A DNA stretch of 64,000 nt from Nitratireductor sp. B36 (GCF_020833685.1 NZ_JACKZY010000003.1:696997-760996), one strand, 5' to 3'. Counted from the stretch's first letter, positions 36,170-46,989 are shown. Notes: a model not told the origin generated them from the sequence alone. Made by a program: numbers and translations.

Positions 36170-36868
36170 TTACAGATGTGTCACCATGCGATGGGAGGAC
36201 GGATGGACGAGGTGAGCGAGCGTAATGGGCGCGCCCTTCATCCAGGTGATGCGTTCGCCGATAAAGACAGGATCGCCTTCCCGGATCTGCAGAAGGGAAG
36301 CCTCATCGGCGCTTGCTGCACCAGCCATGAACGTAAACTCGGCATTGGAAAACGGGGCATGACCGACGAGCCATTCGTTCGGCCCTATCGTGCTGAAATC
36401 CGCTTTGCCGGCATCGGGGACGGTGTTCAGATTGATCCAGCGATCTTCGAACTGATAGGGGACGCGGTCTGCCAGATGGAGGCAGCGAACATGCAGCATG
36501 TTGGACTTCGTCAGCAGGCTCAACCGCGCACAGATGACTTCCGGTGCATTGGCTTCTTCCACGCTCAAAAGCCGGTATCGATATTCGGAACCGCGCGCTT
36601 CGATCTCCTGGCGGATGCGTGGAATGACGAAGCGGGCTTCCCGAACCGGGTGGAGGGCGACGCGGGTGCCTGCGCGGCGTTTTCGCTCGAGGATGCCGGC
36701 GCGGGCCAGCTCTTGCAAAGCCCGGTTGACGGTCGCACGGGCGGCACCAAATTCTTCGGCCAGCGCCTCTTCGCCGGGTATGAGCGTTCCCGGAAGCCAG
36801 ATTCTCTCGGCGATGCGCCGGGAAAGCTCGTCGCGTATGGTGCGAAATGAAGCGCGTCGGCTGGTCAC
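36170..36868 (-). CDS. hutC: Histidine-utilisation repressor HutC (GntR, UTRA domain)
   Basis: This 232-residue regulator has an N-terminal winged helix (GEEALAEEFGAARATVNRAL) and a C-terminal UTRA domain of the HutC/FarR type. In hut systems it releases DNA on binding urocanate. Its start overlaps the hutF stop by 4 bases on the same strand, and its likely operator lies in the hutF-hutI intergenic region. Confidence 0.9.
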   Translation of the reverse strand: MTSRRASFRTIRDELSRRIAERIWLPGTLIPGEEALAEEFGAARATVNRALQELARAGILERKRRAGTRVALHPVREARFVIPRIRQEIEARGSEYRYRLLSVEEANAPEVICARLSLLTKSNMLHVRCLHLADRVPYQFEDRWINLNTVPDAGKADFSTIGPNEWLVGHAPFSNAEFTFMAGAASADEASLLQIREGDPVFIGERITWMKGAPITLAHLVHPSSHRMVTHL

Positions 36869-38235
36869 AGCAACCCCATCAGTTTTTGAATAGTCTGCGT
36901 GTAGCGTGCGGCGATTGTTTCACGTTCGATGTGGATGCCCTCGCGTACGCAGTGGCGCCCTGCCGACCACACGTCGCTAACGGCGCCATTGTCGCCTGTG
37001 AAGATCCAGCCGTCCAACAAACCATCCTCGGCGGCAGCACCTGCGAAGCGTGTTTGATCGATTGCGACGAGGTCGGCCCAGCACCCCTGCCGGATCGCAC
37101 CGGAGGCGCGGCCGAGTGCCTGTGACCCGCCTGCAAGAGCAGCCTCGTAAAGTGTGCGGCCACAGGACTGTCCATGGTCGGCCAGCACCACCCGGGCGGT
37201 GTCGCGCAGGCGCTGGGAATATTCGAGCTGACGCAACTCCTCGGCAACGGTGATGCGAATGTTGGAGTCGGAACCGACACCCAGCGCGCCGCCGGCCTGC
37301 CGGTATTGCGGTCCGTTGAAAATACCGTCGCCCAGATTGGCTTCGGTGACCGGGCACAGGCCGGCAATGGCGCCGGTTTCAGCCAGATTTGCGGTTTCTT
37401 CGTCGGTCATGTGGGTGCAATGGATCAAGCACCAGCGCTCGTCGACGCGGCAGTTGTCGAGTAGCCACTCCACCGGGCGCTGCCCGTAGGCCGCGCGCAC
37501 CTCGTCGATTTCCGGCAATTGCTCAGCAATGTGCATGTGGAGGGGGGCGTGCGGGCGCATGGACTGAGCCTCGCGAAGATCGTCGAGACCGACCGCACGA
37601 AGCGAATGCGGTGCAACGCCGAGATGCGCGTCCGCGGACAGATTGGCAACACACTCCTCAGCGCGGGCAAGCAGCTTCTGGTATCGGTCGAGATCGTTGC
37701 CAAACCGCTGCTGGCCGCCTTGAAGTGGGCGCTGGTCAACGCCGCCATAACGATACAGGACTGGTAGAAGTGTGAGACCTATGCCTGTCTGCTCGGCAGC
37801 GTTGGCGATGCGCGCTGACAGTTCTCCAACGTCACTGTAGGCCGCGCCGCCCGGCTGGTGGTGGACATAGTGAAATTCGGCGACGGCAGCAAAGCCCGCC
37901 TCCTGCATCTCCATGAACGCGAAGGCGGCAACGGCTTCTATATCGTCCGGCGATAGCAGGTCGAGAAAGCGGTACATGATCTCGCGCCAGGTCCAGAAGC
38001 TATCGCGGCCAGCCGGGCCACGCCGCTCTGCGAGACCAGCCATGGCGCGCTGAAAGGTATGGCTGTGAAGATTGCACATGGCCGGAAGGAGCAGCGGAAC
38101 GTGGGTGGTTCTGCCATCGGCCGGTTGCGCGTTGATGCTCACATTGCTGATGCGGCCCGAATCATTGAGCTCGACAAGCACATCTTTTTGCCAACCGTCC
38201 GGTGTGAGAGCATTCTGCGCAAAAATGGCTTGCAT
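36865..38235 (-). CDS. hutF: Formimidoylglutamate deiminase
   Basis: This 456-residue amidohydrolase has the metal motif HSHTFQRAM near residue 55 and MHIAEQLPE with the second His. A conserved HCTHMTDEET follows, then the late GSDSNIR with the metal Asp. It converts N-formimino-L-glutamate to N-formyl-L-glutamate and ammonia, the entry to the two-step HutF/HutG branch. It is divergent from hutI and coupled to hutC. Confidence 0.94.
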   Translation of the reverse strand: MQAIFAQNALTPDGWQKDVLVELNDSGRISNVSINAQPADGRTTHVPLLLPAMCNLHSHTFQRAMAGLAERRGPAGRDSFWTWREIMYRFLDLLSPDDIEAVAAFAFMEMQEAGFAAVAEFHYVHHQPGGAAYSDVGELSARIANAAEQTGIGLTLLPVLYRYGGVDQRPLQGGQQRFGNDLDRYQKLLARAEECVANLSADAHLGVAPHSLRAVGLDDLREAQSMRPHAPLHMHIAEQLPEIDEVRAAYGQRPVEWLLDNCRVDERWCLIHCTHMTDEETANLAETGAIAGLCPVTEANLGDGIFNGPQYRQAGGALGVGSDSNIRITVAEELRQLEYSQRLRDTARVVLADHGQSCGRTLYEAALAGGSQALGRASGAIRQGCWADLVAIDQTRFAGAAAEDGLLDGWIFTGDNGAVSDVWSAGRHCVREGIHIERETIAARYTQTIQKLMGLL

Positions 38236-38257
38236 CGCGTGCCGGTCCTAGATTAAT

Positions 38258-38271
38258 TATGTCTATACATA
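38258..38271. promoter_or_regulatory. Probable HutC operator
   Basis: TATGTCTATACATA is a 12-of-14 palindrome with the TGTATAGACA-type core bound by HutC/GntR regulators. A second TAGACAAT half-site lies at about 38284-38291. The pair sits in the 108-base gap between divergent hutF and hutI. Confidence 0.55.
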
Positions 38272-38343
38272 TATGGATAATACTAGACAATAAAGCGCGC
38301 TTAGGCAATATGCCCTGCACAAGGATGGAGGGGGCTTCCTGTC

Positions 38344-39552
38344 ATGAAGCAGAGTGTCATCAGCGGTATCCGCTTGGCAAGCATGTGCGAGGATGCAGGC
38401 TCCTACGGGATGATCGAGGATGCCGCGATCGCGATACAAGATGGGAAAATTGCCTGGGTCGGCGCGTTGAGCGAATTGCCCCACGCATTTCTCGACTGGG
38501 AGCGAGTGGGTTTCGAGGGGCGGTTGGCAACGCCTGCGCTGGTGGATTGTCACACCCATATTGTTTTTGGTGGCAACCGGGCGAAAGAGTTCGAGATGCG
38601 CCTTGAGGGTGCGAGCTACGAGGAAGTGGCGCGCGCGGGTGGCGGCATTGTTTCTACCGTCGCGGCGACCCGCGCGATGAGTGAGGACGCGCTGGTCGAA
38701 GATGCGCTGAAACGTCTCGACGCGCTTTTGGCCGAAGGTGTCTCGACGGTCGAGATCAAGTCGGGCTACGGGCTGACCATAGAAGATGAGTTGAAGATGC
38801 TGCGCGCCGCGCGCCGTCTGGCCACGCTGCGCCCCGTGCGAATCAGGACGAGCTATCTTGCCGCCCATGCGGTTCCTGCCGAGTATCGCGGCAAGGAAGA
38901 CGCCTATATTGATGAGGTTGTGCTTCCGGGCATGGAGGTGGCCCATGCCGAGGGGCTGGCCGATGCGGTTGACGGGTTCTGCGAAGGCATTGCCTTTTCG
39001 CCGGAACAGATGGCGCGGGTGTTTGACAAGGCGAAGTCGCTTGGCCTCCCTGTGAAACTCCACGCCGAACAGCTTTCCAATCTGGGTGGTGCAAAACTGG
39101 CGGCATCCTACGGTGCGCTGTCGGCCGATCATCTGGAATATCTGGATGAGGAGGGCGTCGCGGCCATGGCTGCTGCGGGAACGGTGGCCGTGCTTCTGCC
39201 GGGTGCATTCTATACTTTGCGTGAGACGCAGCATCCGCCACTTGCAGCGCTCAGGAAACATGGTGTGCCAATTGCGGTTGCGACTGACTGCAATCCCGGC
39301 TCCTCGCCCCTTGCTTCCCTGCTTTTGACCATCAACATGGCCTGCACACTGTTCCGCATGACCCCGGAAGAGGCGCTGGCGGGCGCGACCCGTGAAGGCG
39401 CGCGGGCGCTTGGGTTGGCCGAGGAAATAGGCACGATCGAACCCGGCAAGCGCGCGGAAATTGCCATCTGGGATGTCGAACATCCGGCCGAGCTTGCCTA
39501 TCGCATTGGTTTCAACCCGCTTCACCGCCTTGTTTCTGGAGAGCTGGCATGA
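38344..39552 (+). CDS. hutI: Imidazolonepropionase
   Basis: This 402-residue amidohydrolase has [13 protein letters not shown] near residue 70, the EIKSGYGLT strand, [10 protein letters not shown] with the metal His, and [10 protein letters not shown] with the metal Asp near 316. It opens 4-imidazolone-5-propionate to N-formimino-glutamate. It is the first gene of hutI-hutH-hutG-hutU and overlaps hutH by 4 bases. Confidence 0.96.
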   Translation: MKQSVISGIRLASMCEDAGSYGMIEDAAIAIQDGKIAWVGALSELPHAFLDWERVGFEGRLATPALVDCHTHIVFGGNRAKEFEMRLEGASYEEVARAGGGIVSTVAATRAMSEDALVEDALKRLDALLAEGVSTVEIKSGYGLTIEDELKMLRAARRLATLRPVRIRTSYLAAHAVPAEYRGKEDAYIDEVVLPGMEVAHAEGLADAVDGFCEGIAFSPEQMARVFDKAKSLGLPVKLHAEQLSNLGGAKLAASYGALSADHLEYLDEEGVAAMAAAGTVAVLLPGAFYTLRETQHPPLAALRKHGVPIAVATDCNPGSSPLASLLLTINMACTLFRMTPEEALAGATREGARALGLAEEIGTIEPGKRAEIAIWDVEHPAELAYRIGFNPLHRLVSGELA

Positions 39553-41090
39553 CGCTTGTTTTGACGCCCGGCGCGGTGACGATCCAGGATCTGGAGCGCA
39601 TCTGGCGCGATGGCGTGCCTGTCCGTCTCGACAAGGGTTGCCACGCCGGCATTGAGACGGCGGCCTTGCGGATCGATCAGATCGCGCGGGGGAATGCGGC
39701 AGTTTATGGCGTGAACACGGGTTTTGGAAAGCTCGCCAGCGTGAGCATTCCGCCGCACGATGTCGAGACGCTTCAGCGCAATCTCATTCTCTCGCATTGC
39801 TGCGGTGTCGGTGCACCGCTTGATGAAAGCATTGTGCGGCTGATCATGTCGCTCAAGCTTCTGTCGCTCGGACGTGGAGCCTCTGGCGTGCGCATGGATG
39901 TTGTCACGCTGATCGAGGAAATGCTGGCGCGTGGCGTGATGCCGGTGATCCCGGAGAAGGGCTCTGTTGGCGCCTCGGGCGATCTCGCGCCGCTTGCGCA
40001 TATGGCTGCGGCCATGATGGGTGAGGGGGAGGCCTTCTTTGAGGGTGATCGGCTCACGGGTGCCGAGGCATTGCGCAAGGCAGGGCTTTCTCCAATCGTG
40101 CTGAAAGCCAAGGAAGGGCTGGCGCTGATCAACGGCACGCAGGTTTCCACCGCGCTGGCGCTGACCGGTCTGTTCCGGGCGCACCGTGCGGCACGCTCTG
40201 CACTCATCACCGGGGCATTGTCGACCGATGCGGCCATGGGCTCCTCCGCGCCGTTTCATCCGGAAATCCACACATTGCGCGGCCATCAGGGGCAGATCGA
40301 CACGGCGGCGGCACTTTGGGCATTGCTTGAGGGGTCGCAGATCCGCGAAAGCCACCTGGAAGGCGATGAGCGGGTGCAGGACCCCTATTGCATACGCTGC
40401 CAGCCGCAGGTGGATGGCGCGTGCCTTGATCTCTTGCGTCAGGCGGCACGCACGCTGACCATCGAGGCCAATGCGGTGACCGACAATCCGCTGGTATTGT
40501 CGGACGGAACGGTGGTTTCGGGCGGTAATTTCCATGCCGAGCCGGTGGCGCTTGCCGCTGATCAGATTGCGCTTGCCATCTGCGAGATCGGCGCGATTGC
40601 GCAGCGGCGCATTGCGCTTCTGGTGGATCCGGCGTTGAGCTTCGGTCTGCCGGCGTTTCTGGCGAAGAAGCCGGGGCTGAATTCGGGGCTGATGATTGCC
40701 GAGGTCACATCGGCTGCGCTGATGAGCGAGAACAAGCAGATGTCGCATCCGGCATCCGTGGATTCGACGCCCACGTCCGCCAATCAGGAGGATCATGTGT
40801 CCATGGCGTGTCATGGCGCGCGGCGGCTTATCCCGATGACGGAGAATCTCTACGGCATTATCGGCATCGAGGCGGTGACGGCGGCACAGGGCGTCGATTT
40901 CCGCGCGCCCCTGAAGACGAGCGAAGCGCTCTCCGCCGCCCATGCCGCAATCCGGCAGGCGGTGCCTGATCTGGAGGAGGATCGTTATCTGGCGCCCGAT
41001 CTGGAGCGGGCGATCGAGCTGGTGCGCTCGGGCGCGCTGAATGCCAGCATCCCCGAAAACATTCTGCCTGAATTGAGGAGTGAGGTTTGA
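39549..41090 (+). CDS. hutH: Histidine ammonia-lyase
   Basis: This 513-residue enzyme carries the MIO-forming Ala142-Ser143-Gly144 in [14 protein letters not shown], matching the position in characterised HutH. Tyr53-equivalent YGVNTGFG lies near the N-terminus. It deaminates L-histidine to urocanate, the first and inducing step. Its start overlaps hutI (ATGA). Confidence 0.97.
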   Translation: MTLVLTPGAVTIQDLERIWRDGVPVRLDKGCHAGIETAALRIDQIARGNAAVYGVNTGFGKLASVSIPPHDVETLQRNLILSHCCGVGAPLDESIVRLIMSLKLLSLGRGASGVRMDVVTLIEEMLARGVMPVIPEKGSVGASGDLAPLAHMAAAMMGEGEAFFEGDRLTGAEALRKAGLSPIVLKAKEGLALINGTQVSTALALTGLFRAHRAARSALITGALSTDAAMGSSAPFHPEIHTLRGHQGQIDTAAALWALLEGSQIRESHLEGDERVQDPYCIRCQPQVDGACLDLLRQAARTLTIEANAVTDNPLVLSDGTVVSGGNFHAEPVALAADQIALAICEIGAIAQRRIALLVDPALSFGLPAFLAKKPGLNSGLMIAEVTSAALMSENKQMSHPASVDSTPTSANQEDHVSMACHGARRLIPMTENLYGIIGIEAVTAAQGVDFRAPLKTSEALSAAHAAIRQAVPDLEEDRYLAPDLERAIELVRSGALNASIPENILPELRSEV

Positions 41091-41139
41091 TGCGGAGCTT
41101 GTCGTTTTGGGCGTCGGCGCCATCATCGGAGGTCCACCC

Positions 41140-41943
41140 ATGAACCCCGTCGAAGTGCATCAAGGCTCGTCGCCCGTCATTCTGGGCTTGCCGCACACGG
41201 GCACTCATGTGCCGGAGGCGATCAAAGCCCGGCTTAACGAACAGGGCCAGCTTCTGACGGATACCGACTGGCATGTGCACAGGCTTTATGATGGCCTTCT
41301 TGATGGCGTGACCACAGTGCGGGCGACGTTCCACCGCTATGTGATCGACGCCAATCGCGACCCGTCGGGCGAGAGCCTTTATCCGGGGCAGAACACCACG
41401 ACCCTCGTGCCGCTGACGGACTTCGACAACCGACCCATCTGGCGCGAGGGCGAAGAGCCGACAGAACAGGATGTCAGACACCGGGTGGATGCCTTTCATC
41501 GGCCTTATCACGCGGCGCTTGAGGCGGAGATCGCGCGGGTGAAAGCGCTTCATGGCGTGGCGATCCTCTATGATTGCCATTCCATCCGCTCTCACTGCCC
41601 ATTCCTTTTTGAAGGGCAGCTGCCCGATTTCAACATCGGCACCAATCACGGCAAGACCTGTGCACCGGAAATCGAGACGGCGACAGCGGATATCTGCGCT
41701 GCGGCGGACGGCTATTCGAGCGTGCTCAATGGCCGCTTTGTCGGCGGGTGGACAACGCGACACTACGGTAGGCCGGAGCACGGCGAACATGCCATCCAGA
41801 TGGAGCTGGCGCAGGCAACGCATCTGAAGAGCGAGGCTGTCCCGTTCGATTATTCCGAGGAAAAGGCGGCGCGCCTGCGGCCGCATCTCAAAGCCATTCT
41901 GGCGCGTCTTACCGAGATCGCGCCGTCCTTGAAGGGGAAATGA
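41140..41943 (+). CDS. hutG: N-formylglutamate deformylase
   Basis: The product has 267 residues from the ATG at 41140, with GGAGG 7 bases upstream; a GTG at 41080 would overlap hutH and is less likely. The FGase motifs GLPHTGTHVPE, VIDANRDPSG and YDCHSIRS are present, giving the zinc ligands. It releases formate from N-formyl-glutamate to give L-glutamate. It completes the five-step route with hutF. Confidence 0.95.
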   Translation: MNPVEVHQGSSPVILGLPHTGTHVPEAIKARLNEQGQLLTDTDWHVHRLYDGLLDGVTTVRATFHRYVIDANRDPSGESLYPGQNTTTLVPLTDFDNRPIWREGEEPTEQDVRHRVDAFHRPYHAALEAEIARVKALHGVAILYDCHSIRSHCPFLFEGQLPDFNIGTNHGKTCAPEIETATADICAAADGYSSVLNGRFVGGWTTRHYGRPEHGEHAIQMELAQATHLKSEAVPFDYSEEKAARLRPHLKAILARLTEIAPSLKGK

Positions 41944-41946
41944 AGC

Positions 41947-43620
41947 ATGACCAATCCGCGTCACAACATTCGTGAAGTCCGGGCACCGCGCGGGGCCGAT
42001 CTGAATGCCAAGGGCTGGATGACGGAAGCGCCGCTCCGGATGCTGATGAACAACCTCGATCCCGATGTGGCCGAGAACCCGAATGAGCTGGTCGTCTATG
42101 GCGGCATTGGGCGGGCTGCCCGCACATGGGACGATTTCGACCGCATTGCTTCGACCCTCAAGACGCTTGAGGAGGATGAGACGCTGCTTGTCCAGTCCGG
42201 CAAGCCGGTGGGCGTGTTCCGCACCCACAAGGATGCGCCACGTGTTCTTATCGCCAATTCCAATCTCGTGCCGCACTGGGCCAATTGGGATCACTTCAAC
42301 GAACTCGATAAGAAGGGTCTGATGATGTACGGCCAGATGACGGCCGGCTCGTGGATCTATATCGGCTCGCAAGGCATCGTTCAGGGCACCTATGAGACCT
42401 TTGTCGAGGCTGGGCGCCAGCATTATGGCGGCGACCTGAAAGGCAAGTGGATCCTGACGGCAGGTCTGGGCGGCATGGGCGGTGCGCAGCCGCTGGCGGC
42501 GGTGATGGCCGGTGCCTGCTGTCTTGCCATCGAATGCGATGAGACGCGCATCGATTTCCGCATCCGCACCCGCTATGTGGACGAGAAGGCCCAGACGCTG
42601 GACGAGGCGCTGGAGATGATCGATCGCTGGACGAAGGCGGGCGAGGCAAAGTCGGTCGGTCTGGTCGGCAATGCGGCTGAGATCGTGCCGGAGCTGGTGC
42701 GGCGCGGGGTGAGGCCGGACATGGTGACCGACCAGACATCCGCGCATGATCCGGTGAACGGCTATCTGCCCAAGGGCTGGACTGTGGCCGAGTGGCGCGA
42801 GAAGCGCGAGAGCGATCCGAAGGCCGTGGAGAAGGCGGCCCGTGCCTCGATGCGCGAGCATGTGGAGGCGATGGTTGCCTTCTGGAATGAGGGCATCCCG
42901 ACGCTCGATTATGGCAACAATATCCGTCAGGTGGCGCTGGAAGAGGGGCTGGAGAACGCCTTCGCTTTCCCCGGTTTCGTGCCGGCCTATATCCGCCCGC
43001 TCTTTTGTCGTGGGGTTGGCCCGTTCCGCTGGGCGGCGCTTTCGGGTGACCCGGAAGACATCTACCGCACCGATGAGAAGGTGAAAGAGCTTCTGCCCGA
43101 CAATGAACATCTGCATCGCTGGCTCGACATGGCGAAGGAGCGCATCGCGTTTCAGGGCTTGCCGGCGCGCATCTGCTGGGTCGGGCTTGGCGACCGGCAC
43201 CGGCTGGGGCTGGCCTTCAACGAAATGGTAGCCAAGGGTGAATTGAAGGCGCCGGTGGTGATCGGGCGCGATCATCTGGATTCCGGTTCCGTAGCCTCAC
43301 CCAACCGCGAGACCGAGGCCATGAAGGACGGTTCGGATGCCGTGTCTGACTGGCCGCTGCTCAATGCATTGCTCAATTGTGCCTCCGGAGCGACCTGGGT
43401 GTCGCTGCATCATGGCGGCGGCGTGGGCATGGGCTTTTCCCAGCATTCGGGCATGGTGATCTGTGCCGACGGCACGGAGGATGCAGCGCGCCGCCTCGAG
43501 CGGGTGCTGTGGAACGACCCGGCAACCGGCGTGATGCGCCATGCCGACGCGGGCTATGACATTGCGCTCGACTGGGCCAAGGAAAAAGGCTTGCGGCTGC
43601 CGGGGATTCTTGGAAATTAA
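41947..43620 (+). CDS. hutU: Urocanate hydratase
   Basis: This 557-residue enzyme has family-typical [14 protein letters not shown], the NAD-binding [12 protein letters not shown] near residue 178 and the YGNNIRQVA segment. It hydrates urocanate to imidazolone propionate with a tightly bound NAD+. It starts 3 bases after hutG. A TRAP operon begins 28 bases downstream, so readthrough into transport genes is likely. Confidence 0.97.
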   Translation: MTNPRHNIREVRAPRGADLNAKGWMTEAPLRMLMNNLDPDVAENPNELVVYGGIGRAARTWDDFDRIASTLKTLEEDETLLVQSGKPVGVFRTHKDAPRVLIANSNLVPHWANWDHFNELDKKGLMMYGQMTAGSWIYIGSQGIVQGTYETFVEAGRQHYGGDLKGKWILTAGLGGMGGAQPLAAVMAGACCLAIECDETRIDFRIRTRYVDEKAQTLDEALEMIDRWTKAGEAKSVGLVGNAAEIVPELVRRGVRPDMVTDQTSAHDPVNGYLPKGWTVAEWREKRESDPKAVEKAARASMREHVEAMVAFWNEGIPTLDYGNNIRQVALEEGLENAFAFPGFVPAYIRPLFCRGVGPFRWAALSGDPEDIYRTDEKVKELLPDNEHLHRWLDMAKERIAFQGLPARICWVGLGDRHRLGLAFNEMVAKGELKAPVVIGRDHLDSGSVASPNRETEAMKDGSDAVSDWPLLNALLNCASGATWVSLHHGGGVGMGFSQHSGMVICADGTEDAARRLERVLWNDPATGVMRHADAGYDIALDWAKEKGLRLPGILGN

Positions 43621-43647
43621 CAAAACAACAGCACAGAGGGGTCTAAA

Positions 43648-44739
43648 ATGAAAAGACGTCAATTTCTGAAAACTGCCGGCGTTGCCGGTGTGGCGACGGG
43701 GCTTGCAGCGCCGGCGATCGCGCAGGATAAAATCACCTGGAAGATGGTTACGGCCTGGCCGAAGAACCTGCCGGGCCCGGGTGTTGCGGCGCAGATGCTG
43801 GCTGATCGCATCACCGCGCTCTCCGGTGGGCGGCTGGAAGTGAAGCTCTATGCCGCTGGCGAACTGGTGCCTGGCAACGGTGTGTTCGATGCCGTGTCTG
43901 AAGGCACGGCAGAGCTCTACCACGCGGTTCCCTCCTACTGGGGCTCCAAGTCGCGCGGCATTCTCCTGTTCGGTTCGCAGCCTTTCGGTCTGCGCGCGGA
44001 CGAGCAGCTCGGCTGGTTGATCCACGGCGGCGGACAGGCGCTCTATGACGAGATGTATGGCCGCTTCGGGCTGAAGCCGTTCCTTTGCGGCAACTCCGGC
44101 CCGCAGTGGCAGGGCTGGTTCCGCAATGAGATCAATTCAGTAGACGATCTCAAGGGCCTGCGTTTCCGCACCACCGGTCTCGCCTCCGAAATGTGCGCCA
44201 AGCTCGGTATGGCCGTGCAAGCCATGGGTGGCGGCGACATGTTCCAGGGCCTTCAGTCCGGGACGATCGATGCGGGCGAATTCATCGGCCCATGGACGGA
44301 TTCGGCGCTTGGCTTCTATCAGGTCGCGAAAAACTACTACTGGCCGGGTGTCGGCGAACCCTCCTCAGCGGAGGAATGCGCGGTGAACAAGGCCGCCTAT
44401 GATGCGCTGCCGGAGGATCTCCAGCAGGCTGTCGCCTATGCCTGTGAATCGCTCTACAATCCCGTCTGGACCGAATACACGACCAAGCATGCCGCTGCGC
44501 TGAAGCAGCTTGTGGCCGAGCAGGGCGTGCAGGTGAAGCAGCTTCCCGAGGATGTGATCGTCGCCATGGGCAATGCGGCGGGCGAGGTGATCGCCGAGTT
44601 GCGCGAAGATGACGACGAGCTGGTGAAGCGCATTGTCGAGAGCTTCCTCGAATATCGTTCCGGCATTGCCGATTACATGGTCTACGCGGACAACGGGCAG
44701 ATGAACGCCCGGGCGCTGGACTATAATTACGGCGGCTGA
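43648..44739 (+). CDS. TRAP transporter substrate-binding protein (DctP/TakP type)
   Basis: This 363-residue protein has a twin-arginine signal MKRRQFLKTAG, so it is folded before export. The mature part follows the TakP-like pattern for 2-oxo or mono-carboxylic acids: PWPKNLPGPG-like start, CGNSGPQWQGWFR, GLRFRTTGLASEM with the substrate Arg, and GEFIGPWTDS. Its position directly after hutU suggests uptake of a hut-related or downstream carboxylate such as urocanate, but this is an inference. Confidence 0.86.
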   Translation: MKRRQFLKTAGVAGVATGLAAPAIAQDKITWKMVTAWPKNLPGPGVAAQMLADRITALSGGRLEVKLYAAGELVPGNGVFDAVSEGTAELYHAVPSYWGSKSRGILLFGSQPFGLRADEQLGWLIHGGGQALYDEMYGRFGLKPFLCGNSGPQWQGWFRNEINSVDDLKGLRFRTTGLASEMCAKLGMAVQAMGGGDMFQGLQSGTIDAGEFIGPWTDSALGFYQVAKNYYWPGVGEPSSAEECAVNKAAYDALPEDLQQAVAYACESLYNPVWTEYTTKHAAALKQLVAEQGVQVKQLPEDVIVAMGNAAGEVIAELREDDDELVKRIVESFLEYRSGIADYMVYADNGQMNARALDYNYGG

Positions 44740-44788
44740 TGCCAACGACGGGGCTGGGCTTTGGCGCCCGGCCCCTTTCAATTCGGGG

Positions 44789-45307
44789 ATGCTCTTCATG
44801 CTGGGGCTTGCAGACAGATTAGACCAGATCAACCGGGCGGTGGGTGCGGCCGTGCGCTGGCTGGCGCTTGCCATGGTGCTGGTTCAGTTTGGAACGGTCG
44901 TGCTGCGCTATGTGTACGGCATCAGCTTCATCTTCATGAACGAGACCGTGCTTTATCTGCATGCCACGCTGTTCATGCTCGCAGCCGGCTACACGCTTCT
45001 GGTCGACGGCCATGTACGCGTGGATATCTTCTACGGCCTGCTGGGACCACGCGGAAAGGCGCGCATCGACATTTTCGGGGCGCTCTGTTTCCTCATCCCC
45101 TCCACAGTCATGATCGCCTGGTTCTCCTGGCCTTCGGTTCGCAACTCCTGGTCAATCATGGAGGGGGCGATTTCCGTCGGCGGCATTCCCGCCTCCTTCT
45201 TGCTCAAGTCGCTGATTCCCGCGTTCTGTGCGTTGCTCATCGTTCAGGGGCTTGCCTGCATTCTGCGCGATCTTGCGCGTCTTCGTGAAGAAAATCCCGG
45301 CGCATGA
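44789..45307 (+). CDS. TRAP transporter small permease DctQ
   Basis: This 172-residue protein has four hydrophobic helices (about 23-45, 55-75, 95-115 and 135-155). The segment NETVLYLHATLFMLAAGYTL is the DctQ core (abridged). It anchors the large permease. Its ATG at 44798 is an alternative start. The stop overlaps the DctM start by 4 bases. Confidence 0.86.
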   Translation: MLFMLGLADRLDQINRAVGAAVRWLALAMVLVQFGTVVLRYVYGISFIFMNETVLYLHATLFMLAAGYTLLVDGHVRVDIFYGLLGPRGKARIDIFGALCFLIPSTVMIAWFSWPSVRNSWSIMEGAISVGGIPASFLLKSLIPAFCALLIVQGLACILRDLARLREENPGA

Positions 45308-46854
45308 CCTTACCCCTCGACATCCTGATGTTTGCGGCCCTCATCGTCGCGATCCTGATCGGCTATCCGGTTTCTTTCATGCTGGCTGGAACCGCTGCGT
45401 TATTCGCCTTCCTGGGCTGGATGACGGGGCAGTTCGACGTCGGGTTACTGGGGGCGCTGGGGCAGCGTGTGTTCGGCACGCTTACCAATGAAGTGCTCAT
45501 CGCCATCCCCCTTTTCGTGTTCATGGGCGTGGTGCTTGAAAAGAGCCGCATCGCGGAAGAACTGCTCGAGACGATGGGCCGGCTTTTCGGCGGCTTACGT
45601 GGAGGTCTTGGCGTTTCGGTGGTGCTGGTGGGAGCGCTGCTTGCCGCCTCCACCGGGATTGTGGGCGCGACGGTGGTGGCTATGGGGCTTATTGCGCTGC
45701 CCACCATGGTGCGCAACGGCTACGATCCCAAGCTTGCTTCAGGCGTTGTGTGTACATCCGGAACGCTTGGCCAGATCATACCGCCTTCGACGCTGCTCAT
45801 CATCCTGTCCGACGTGATGTCCACCGCCTATCAGCAGGCGCAGTATGAGCAGGGCAAGTTCACCATTGAAACGATTTCGGTGGGACAGGTCTTCGCCGCA
45901 GCCCTGTTGCCTGGACTGACGCTTGTCGCTGTCTATATCGCCTACCTGATGACGCGGGCTGCACTGAAACCGGAAACGGCTCCCGCGTTAATGGAGGCCG
46001 GTGACAGACCCGGCCGCCAAGAGGTGCAGCGCGCGGTGATTCCTCCTGTTCTGCTTATCGTTGCTGTATTGGGCTCCATTCTCGGTGGGGTTGCCACACC
46101 AAGCGAAGCGGCCAGTGTGGGCGCGATCGGCGCCTTGCTTCTGGCCGGTGTCCGCAGTGAGGGAAATGACCGCCTGATTGTGCTGGGCGCGGCTGCCCTT
46201 GGCGCTGTGGCCGTGCTTGCCGGCCTTTTTCCCGTGCGTCTGCAGCGCAGCGATGCCGGTTTGTTCGAGTGGGGCATGGCGGCGCTCACGACCGGGCTAC
46301 TGGTGCTTGGCGTCATTGCCATCGTCATATCCATCGGCAGGGCGCGCAGGCGAGGTATTCTTACCCCCATTGTCACCTCCACCATGACGGTGACGGCGAT
46401 GATCTTTGCCACGATCCTGACGGCAAGCGTCTTTTCGCTGGTTTTTCGGGGACTGGGTGGAGATGCCCGGGTGGAGGATATTCTTCATTCGATGCCGGGT
46501 GGACCACAGGGCGCGTTGATTTTCGTGATGGCGATGATCTTCATTCTCGGTTTCTTCCTCGATTTCGTGGAAATCTCGGTGATCGTCCTTCCGCTGGTGG
46601 CGCCGATCCTGATCCTCATGGGACATGATCCGCTGTGGCTTTCGATCCTGATCGCCATCAATCTGCAGACATCGTTCCTGACCCCACCCTTCGGTTTCTC
46701 GCTGTTCTACTTGCGGGCGGCGGCACCCAAAGAAATCACCACCGGACAGATTTATCGCGGCGTCATTCCATTCATCATCCTGCAAATCGTCGGAATGGGC
46801 GTGATCTGGCTGCTGCCGTCGATTTCGACCTGGCTGCCCGGAACGATCTTTTAG
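45304..46854 (+). CDS. TRAP transporter large permease DctM, extended form
   Basis: This 516-residue permease has 12 or more helices against about 430 residues for standard DctM. The extra length is two helices near residues 285-360, between the GGVATPSEAASVGAIGALL motif and the FSLVFRGLGGD segment. The N-terminal PVSFMLAGTAALFAFLG and the GTLGQIIPPST motif are typical. It cotransports Na+ and substrate with the binding protein two genes upstream. Confidence 0.88.
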   Translation: MTLPLDILMFAALIVAILIGYPVSFMLAGTAALFAFLGWMTGQFDVGLLGALGQRVFGTLTNEVLIAIPLFVFMGVVLEKSRIAEELLETMGRLFGGLRGGLGVSVVLVGALLAASTGIVGATVVAMGLIALPTMVRNGYDPKLASGVVCTSGTLGQIIPPSTLLIILSDVMSTAYQQAQYEQGKFTIETISVGQVFAAALLPGLTLVAVYIAYLMTRAALKPETAPALMEAGDRPGRQEVQRAVIPPVLLIVAVLGSILGGVATPSEAASVGAIGALLLAGVRSEGNDRLIVLGAAALGAVAVLAGLFPVRLQRSDAGLFEWGMAALTTGLLVLGVIAIVISIGRARRRGILTPIVTSTMTVTAMIFATILTASVFSLVFRGLGGDARVEDILHSMPGGPQGALIFVMAMIFILGFFLDFVEISVIVLPLVAPILILMGHDPLWLSILIAINLQTSFLTPPFGFSLFYLRAAAPKEITTGQIYRGVIPFIILQIVGMGVIWLLPSISTWLPGTIF

Positions 46855-46859
46855 GCCAA

Positions 46860-46877
46860 AGCCAGTGAAAGCTGGCT
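46860..46877 (+). terminator. Hairpin after the TRAP operon
   Basis: AGCCAG pairs with CTGGCT around a 6-base loop, just after the DctM stop. There is no T-run, so it is a weak terminator at best. Confidence 0.35.
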
Positions 46878-46989
46878 CAGCCGCTGCTCAAGTGTTGATC
46901 CAGAAGGCCCTGTCTGGTCCACCGCAGCTTGACAAGGGGTGTCTGGATCATTGATGAGCCGGTAAACAACTCTAAGGGAGCGCCCGCTC

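Noticed and set aside
40858-43275. 805-residue minus-strand frame
   Set aside because: It is antisense to hutH, hutG and hutU and is a by-product of codon bias.
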